Positions 59,959 through 64,000 of a stretch of 64,000 bases of DNA are shown here, in pieces (positions within the stretch are counted from its first letter, which is position 1; each line of letters starts with the position of its first letter). This DNA is from Siphonobacter aquaeclarae (GTDB lineage: Bacteria; Bacteroidota; Bacteroidia; Cytophagales; Spirosomataceae). The stretch covers positions 660,064 to 724,063 of the forward strand of contig NZ_FNGS01000002.1 of NCBI RefSeq assembly GCF_900103285.1, written 5' to 3'. A program made the translations under genes and the position numbers. Below the pieces are notes generated by a model. It saw only the letters and a program-made list of their open reading frames with translations. It made no database searches and was not told where the DNA came from.

Positions 59959-60956
59959 GTTTTGATTCCCTGAAGAAAATACGCGCGTAAAATACTGCGT
60001 CCATACAACGGAATAACTGTGCCGTTTTCACGCAGCGGAGCCAGCGCGCGGCGCTTCCGGCGCCAGCCTGCCCAGCGGGCATAGAAAGCAAAATGCGCCC
60101 GTGCTACCGCCCAGCAGTGCTTCGGAAAGCCCGAAACGAGGAAGTAAATACCGGCGACGCCATCCAGTACCAGGCGAAGGAATATCACACCTGCCAGGCG
60201 GTTGTCGGGCAGGTTTTTGTATAACATCGCGAGGCTGTTGTGAAAGTTCAGGAAGGTTTTCCTCGGACTTTGGTAATCGAGTGTACCGCCTCCGACGTGG
60301 TAAACGACAGAATCTCCCGAAGCCCATACTTCCAGTCCTGCCAGGTGAAACCGCCAGCACAGGTCGATTTCTTCCATATGCGCGAAGAAATCGCCGTCAA
60401 ATCCGCCGAGCTGGTGATAGGCTTCGGACCGCACAATCATACACGCGCCGCTCGCCCAGAAGCATCTGATCGGCGGCGTATTGTACTGCCCTTTGTCTTC
60501 TTCGCGGGTATCGAACAAGCGTCCGCGGGTAAACGGATACCCGAGCACGTCGAGAAATCCGCCGACACCTCCGGCGTGTTCGAAGTAGTTCTGCCGGTTG
60601 TAGTCAAGGATTTTGGGCTGTACAGCGGCAATGACCGGGTTCGATTCGATGAGGTCAAGCAGCGGCGTCAGCCACCCCTCCGTTACTTCAATATCCGAAT
60701 TGAGCAGGCAGTAATACGTCGCGTTTACTTCCTTCAGCGCTTCGTTGTAGCCCTGCGCATACCCGTGATTGAGCGGGAAATGGATTTGCCGGATTTCCGG
60801 ATAATACTGATGAAGAAAATCGACGGAATCGTCCGTCGAATCATTGTCAGCCACATACACCGGGTACCCGTGCGAATGCTTCAGCACTGAAGGCAGAAAT
60901 TTCTCGAGGTACTTTTTCCCGTTGTAATTGAGGATGACGATGGCAAGCGTATGCAT
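59919..60956 (-). CDS. Family 2 glycosyltransferase
   Basis: A 345-residue GT2 enzyme. The GT-A fold begins at LAIVILNYNGKKYLEKFLPS, with the nucleotide-sugar site at YVADNDSTDDS and the metal-binding motif LLNSDIEV; GGFDGDFFAHMEEIDLCWRF holds the later catalytic Asp/Glu. A C-terminal hydrophobic segment (VIFLRLVLDGVAGIYFLVSG) suggests membrane association. The pattern resembles rhamnosyltransferase/dTDP-sugar transferases of cell-surface polysaccharide. It lies downstream of ybaB on the minus strand, after 59 bases. Confidence 0.92.
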   Translation of the reverse strand: MHTLAIVILNYNGKKYLEKFLPSVLKHSHGYPVYVADNDSTDDSVDFLHQYYPEIRQIHFPLNHGYAQGYNEALKEVNATYYCLLNSDIEVTEGWLTPLLDLIESNPVIAAVQPKILDYNRQNYFEHAGGVGGFLDVLGYPFTRGRLFDTREEDKGQYNTPPIRCFWASGACMIVRSEAYHQLGGFDGDFFAHMEEIDLCWRFHLAGLEVWASGDSVVYHVGGGTLDYQSPRKTFLNFHNSLAMLYKNLPDNRLAGVIFLRLVLDGVAGIYFLVSGFPKHCWAVARAHFAFYARWAGWRRKRRALAPLRENGTVIPLYGRSILRAYFLQGIKTYSALPPDDSLFS

Positions 60957-61015
60957 ATAATAGATTGGAACAACGGCTCTGCGTGTCCAATTCCGTCTAG
61001 AATAGGGTGAGTATA

Positions 61016-61348
61016 TTACCGACCGAACAGGCCTTCCATTCCGGGAATATTCGGCAGCAGGCCGTCTGTCGCCTGACGCAGGTGCTCGGCGGCTTTGGCT
61101 TCCACGGCCTCAAGCGCTTTGTTGGTTGCGGCGACGATCAGGTCACGCAGCATCTCGGTATCTTCGGGTTTGACCAGATCAGGGTCGATTTCCAGGCTGA
61201 CCAGCTGCTTACGGCCGTTTACGGTGGCCTTGACGAGGCCGGCGCCGGCTTCTGCCGTTTCCGTGAGCGTATGCAGTGATTCCTGGGCTTCTTTCATGCG
61301 GGCCTGAAGCTCCTTCACCTTGCCCATCATGCCTAACATATCGAACAT
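61016..61348 (-). CDS. YbaB/EbfC family nucleoid-associated protein
   Basis: A 110-residue DNA-binding protein of the YbaB/EbfC family, starting at MFDMLGMMGKVKELQARMKE; in-frame codons further upstream are not conserved-looking. The helix-strand pattern (LKATVNGRKQLVSLEIDPD, then AATNKALEAVEAKAAEHL) forms a dimeric clamp. The C-terminal GLLPNIPGMEGLFGR is a typical flexible tail. Unlike in many bacteria, it is not next to dnaX or recR. Confidence 0.94.
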   Translation of the reverse strand: MFDMLGMMGKVKELQARMKEAQESLHTLTETAEAGAGLVKATVNGRKQLVSLEIDPDLVKPEDTEMLRDLIVAATNKALEAVEAKAAEHLRQATDGLLPNIPGMEGLFGR

Positions 61349-61484
61349 TTTCGTGGCTTTTGAGAGTGATGTATGTGCGGTTCCGGCTCGGAACGGGCAT
61401 AAAGCACCTGTTCCTTCGCCCGTATTCCGGCGGGCAAAGGTAGCCAATTACGCGTGAAAAACGGGTTAACAACGCAAAAAGAGC

Positions 61485-63506
61485 TTAGCGAATGAGGCGA
61501 AAGACACCCCGCTTGGTAAAGGAATCTCCGGACGTACTCTCCACGTCAAGCCGGTAGGCGTAGTTGCCCTGCGGAGCGTCCTTGCCGTTTACCCTGCCGT
61601 TCCAGCCGTCGCTGAGTTTCTGGGTAGATATGTTGAAATCGTGCGAGGAGTAGATCGGATTTCCCCAGCTGTCAAAAACCGTCAGCTTCATTTTCGCGAC
61701 GTTCAGGACGGTAGGCTGAAAGACATCGTGCGTGTTGTCTCCGTTTGGCGTGAACGCATCCGGAACATACACCTTCATGACTTCCCGGAGTTCGACAACG
61801 TTCGACCAGCTGATCTGCCCCGATACCGATGATGCCTCCACGCGGAACCGCGCATCCGCAGGCAGGGAAGTACCAATCGCCGAAAGATCTACCTGGCGTC
61901 CCAGCCCGATATCCTGGGCAAAGATTACATTCCCGTTTCCGTCCAATACCTGGATAATGTAACGGTCAATGTCTTCCAGAAACGGGCTCGAGGCTGTCCA
62001 CGTCAGCGCGCTTCCGCTCTGCCGCAGGAATATCGTACAAACAGACCCTGATGCTTCGGAAGTATTCCCGCATTGGTTCCGGTAAACCATCTGGTAGCAA
62101 TACGACCGGGATGTTGGCTCAGCCGTGCCGTCGAGGTACGGCTGCTTCGTAATATTGTCTTCTATCTCGGAAAACCCGCCGCCGTTATCAGCGCGGCTGA
62201 TCTGAACCAGACGGGCGCGTTGACCGGCCGGTATCTCCCAATCGTACTGCACCTTCGCGTCGACGACGGATACATAAGAAGACGTCACGGCTTCCGGCTT
62301 GTCAGTACCGGTGTTACCCGGAACACAGATTTCCTGCGACAGCGAGTTCATGCTCCCGATCTTCGCCGTTACCCGGTAGCAATACTCCGTCCCGCAGGCT
62401 ACGCTGGTATCCGTATAGGTAGTGGTACCGATCGCCGTAATCGGGGGAATGGTCGTTCCGCCATTGGTAACGGTATAGGATTCAAACCCTCCGCCGGACG
62501 GATAGGCTGTCCATTTCAGCGTGTTTTTCTTGTTGGCAGACGATACCGTCAGCGGAACCGAGCAGATCTCCTGGGATTGAATCGGCGTGGCGCAGAGGCT
62601 TTTCGCGCGGACGACGAAGCAGTATTGTTTGGTATTGTCCAGGTCTGTCAGTGTCAGGGAAGAGGTATTATCTCCCGAAGAGACGCCCGTTCCGACATAC
62701 GTACCACCTGGCTCTTTCCGAAAAATTTCCTGTTCAACACCCTGCGGTCCGACGAACTGCAGCGAGGCCGTAGTAGGGCCGGTCAGCACCAGTTGGGTAA
62801 TCGACGGAGGGCCGGTAACACCCGGATTGGTTTCGCCCTGCAGGGGAAGCAGTGAACCAATGGGATTGGAACTGCAGCTGCCATCGGAATTCTGCCCCGT
62901 GATGGTGACCTCCTTCATTCCCGGGTAATTGGTATAGGTATGGGTGATGGTTGCCGGAAGCGCCGTTTGGTTAACGGAGGTGGTGCCTCCGTCAGCCCAG
63001 TCGATCACCATCACATCATAGCTGTTCCGGCTGCTTTTCGGGATATAGACGATGGCTTCTCCCGGCTTGCAGACGGCCATGGTAAACTCGGGTTCGGGCC
63101 GGGGTTTCACTTCTACGGTCTGGCAGGAATACAACCCGCCGTTTCCGCCACTGGTCGCTCCGGTCAGAATCAGCGCATAGGTTCCGGGGGCATTATAGGT
63201 GTGAGACGTGATTCGCTCCTTTCCGGGAGGCTCAGAGGTGCGTAAGTCGAACGTATCCGATTTGAATTCATAATAAAACCCCGAGAGCGATCCGTTTCCG
63301 GCCAGATCCTCCACATACAGCAGCTGACCCTGGCATACTTTCAGCACATCCGTCGATGTCCCTGTAATGACTTTCTGGCTGGCGTTGGGGTTGCCTACTC
63401 TGATACCAAGCTTTCCCGTCTGTTGCGTACCCAGCACATGGCTCGGGCACTGGGCCCAGCCATTCAACGCAATTCCGACGAACAGTATCAGGAGACGTAG
63501 GTTCAT
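61485..63506 (-). CDS. Exported PKD/Fn3-type protein with gliding/T9SS type B C-terminal domain
   Basis: A 673-residue secreted protein. After the signal peptide (MNLRLLILFVGIALNGWAQ), PKD-like domains are visible (HTYNAPGTYALILTGA, and ITHTYTNYPGMKEVTITGQN). Several fibronectin III-like repeats follow, with paired cysteines (for example TEYCYRVTAKIGS and RSYCYQMVYRNQCG). The final roughly 90 residues form the gliding motility-associated type B sorting domain (VYVPDAFTPNGDNTHDVF, MKLTVFDSWGNPIYSS, PQGNYAYRLDVE). It should be exported by the type IX system; surface adhesion is inference. Confidence 0.92.
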   Translation of the reverse strand: MNLRLLILFVGIALNGWAQCPSHVLGTQQTGKLGIRVGNPNASQKVITGTSTDVLKVCQGQLLYVEDLAGNGSLSGFYYEFKSDTFDLRTSEPPGKERITSHTYNAPGTYALILTGATSGGNGGLYSCQTVEVKPRPEPEFTMAVCKPGEAIVYIPKSSRNSYDVMVIDWADGGTTSVNQTALPATITHTYTNYPGMKEVTITGQNSDGSCSSNPIGSLLPLQGETNPGVTGPPSITQLVLTGPTTASLQFVGPQGVEQEIFRKEPGGTYVGTGVSSGDNTSSLTLTDLDNTKQYCFVVRAKSLCATPIQSQEICSVPLTVSSANKKNTLKWTAYPSGGGFESYTVTNGGTTIPPITAIGTTTYTDTSVACGTEYCYRVTAKIGSMNSLSQEICVPGNTGTDKPEAVTSSYVSVVDAKVQYDWEIPAGQRARLVQISRADNGGGFSEIEDNITKQPYLDGTAEPTSRSYCYQMVYRNQCGNTSEASGSVCTIFLRQSGSALTWTASSPFLEDIDRYIIQVLDGNGNVIFAQDIGLGRQVDLSAIGTSLPADARFRVEASSVSGQISWSNVVELREVMKVYVPDAFTPNGDNTHDVFQPTVLNVAKMKLTVFDSWGNPIYSSHDFNISTQKLSDGWNGRVNGKDAPQGNYAYRLDVESTSGDSFTKRGVFRLIR

Positions 63507-63566
63507 ATGACGTACGATAACGGGTCAAATTTGAAGGAATCCTGCCATCAATCCAAAATAGGGCAG

Positions 63567-63574
63567 TAGTTTTG
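63567..63574 (+). promoter_or_regulatory. -7 box upstream of ribB
   Basis: TAGTTTTG, an exact TAnnTTTG match, 122 bases before the ribB ATG. No FMN riboswitch core is recognisable in the leader. Confidence 0.4.
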
Positions 63575-63696
63575 GCGGACAGACCGGCAGCGAAACCTAT
63601 CGCCGCCGGAACGTGTTATCCCGGAAACTTAACGGAATCACACGTCCCTCATATATACGGCGCAAAAGAAAGTAGCGTCAGTAACTGGTGACTCTT

Positions 63697-64000
63697 ATGG
63701 AAGAAAGTCCGATCCGGCTCGATCGTATCGAAGATGCGATCGAAGATATCAAGGCCGGAAAACTGATTATCGTCGTGGACGACGAGGACCGCGAGAACGA
63801 AGGCGATATGATCTGTGCCTCAGAGCTTATCACGCCGGAAATCATCAATTTCATGACCAAGGAGGCACGTGGGCTGATCTGTACCTCCCTGACCGAAAAA
63901 CGGTGTGACGAGCTCCGCCTCAACATGATGGTGGGCCAGAATACCTCCAACCATGAAACGGCGTTTACGGTGTCTGTTGACTTGCTTGGAAACGGTTGTA
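63697..64000 (+). CDS. 3,4-dihydroxy-2-butanone-4-phosphate synthase (RibB or RibBA), 5' part
   Basis: The frame runs from ATG 63697 to the window end (101 codons). The product opens [19 protein letters not shown] and carries the diagnostic [14 protein letters not shown] (metal and catalytic acidic residues) and [15 protein letters not shown]. The enzyme makes the four-carbon unit of riboflavin from ribulose-5-phosphate. Whether a GTP cyclohydrolase II domain follows (RibBA), as is common in this phylum, lies outside the window. Confidence 0.93.
   Translation, partial: MEESPIRLDRIEDAIEDIKAGKLIIVVDDEDRENEGDMICASELITPEIINFMTKEARGLICTSLTEKRCDELRLNMMVGQNTSNHETAFTVSVDLLGNGC

Noticed and set aside
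63507-63696. FMN riboswitch before ribB
   Set aside because: The conserved RFN core (GGGGCAGGGTG-like and ACCGGCGGT-like blocks) is not present.

Overview
The window is a contiguous piece of a Bacteroidota chromosome, most likely from the Cytophagales. No rRNA gene is present to place it more precisely. Four things support this. There are type IX secretion (T9SS) cargo proteins with type A (18462-20711) and type B/gliding (61485-63506) C-terminal domains. There is a PorX-type REC-PglZ regulator. Promoter-like TAnnTTTG boxes precede many genes, with no clear Shine-Dalgarno sequences. Several families are typical of the phylum (CarboxypepD_reg-like, DUF4905, Wzi capsule assembly). Base composition is moderately GC-rich and even. 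I see no rRNA, tRNA, insertion sequence, CRISPR array or prophage.

Layout. 1-4191: end of a cysteine desulfurase, then an overlapping operon nudix-fdhD-ydeP-like (molybdenum oxidoreductase). 4302-5459: sensor kinase. 5452-8468: aldehyde oxidation module on the minus strand (AraC regulator, aldehyde dehydrogenase, DUF779). 8665-11800: TonB receptor and XdhC-like Mo-cofactor protein. 12007-13077: acyltransferase. 13137-18383: metH and murF (minus). 18462-21635: T9SS cargo protein and lgt. 21777-26286: DUF4870, guanine deaminase, a ROK operon, pyrD. 26397-30613: ftsK, LolA-like carrier, purQ. 30713-37215: a signalling cluster (REC, CHASE3-GAF hybrid kinase, CheR, CheB, REC-kinase). 37194-40714: DinB, a catalytically degenerate M1 peptidase, ahcY. 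41131-47158: ftsE-like ATPase, Wzi, PorX, DUF4905, LysM protein. 47171-47626: a nested tandem repeat array. 47698-50823: a 59-residue membrane protein and a large hybrid kinase. 50843-56566: ogt, then the compact run rsmA-mgtE-dtd-mazG-like, a REC protein, a PhnP-like hydrolase and a HAD phosphatase. 56656-63506: glmM, yidD, a MarR-GNAT fusion with a second GNAT, GT2, ybaB, and a gliding-associated cargo protein. 63697-end: start of ribB/ribBA.

Much of the content is housekeeping (methyl cycle: metH, ahcY; envelope: murF, glmM, lgt, yidD, LolA-like; nucleotides: pyrD, purQ, guaD), mixed with a dense set of two-component proteins: five kinases and three separate REC or REC-PglZ proteins. The CheR and CheB enzymes sit between kinases with no chemoreceptor, CheA or CheW in view, so a kinase may be their substrate.

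The most unusual DNA is non-coding. A 14-bp minisatellite runs into a roughly 78-bp, five-copy array at 47171-47626. Three very long near-perfect hairpins, each built from a different repetitive 'word', sit exactly between convergent gene pairs (29838, 41856, 56571). A 10-bp direct repeat with 21-bp spacing between the AraC-type regulator and the aldehyde dehydrogenase is a strong candidate operator.
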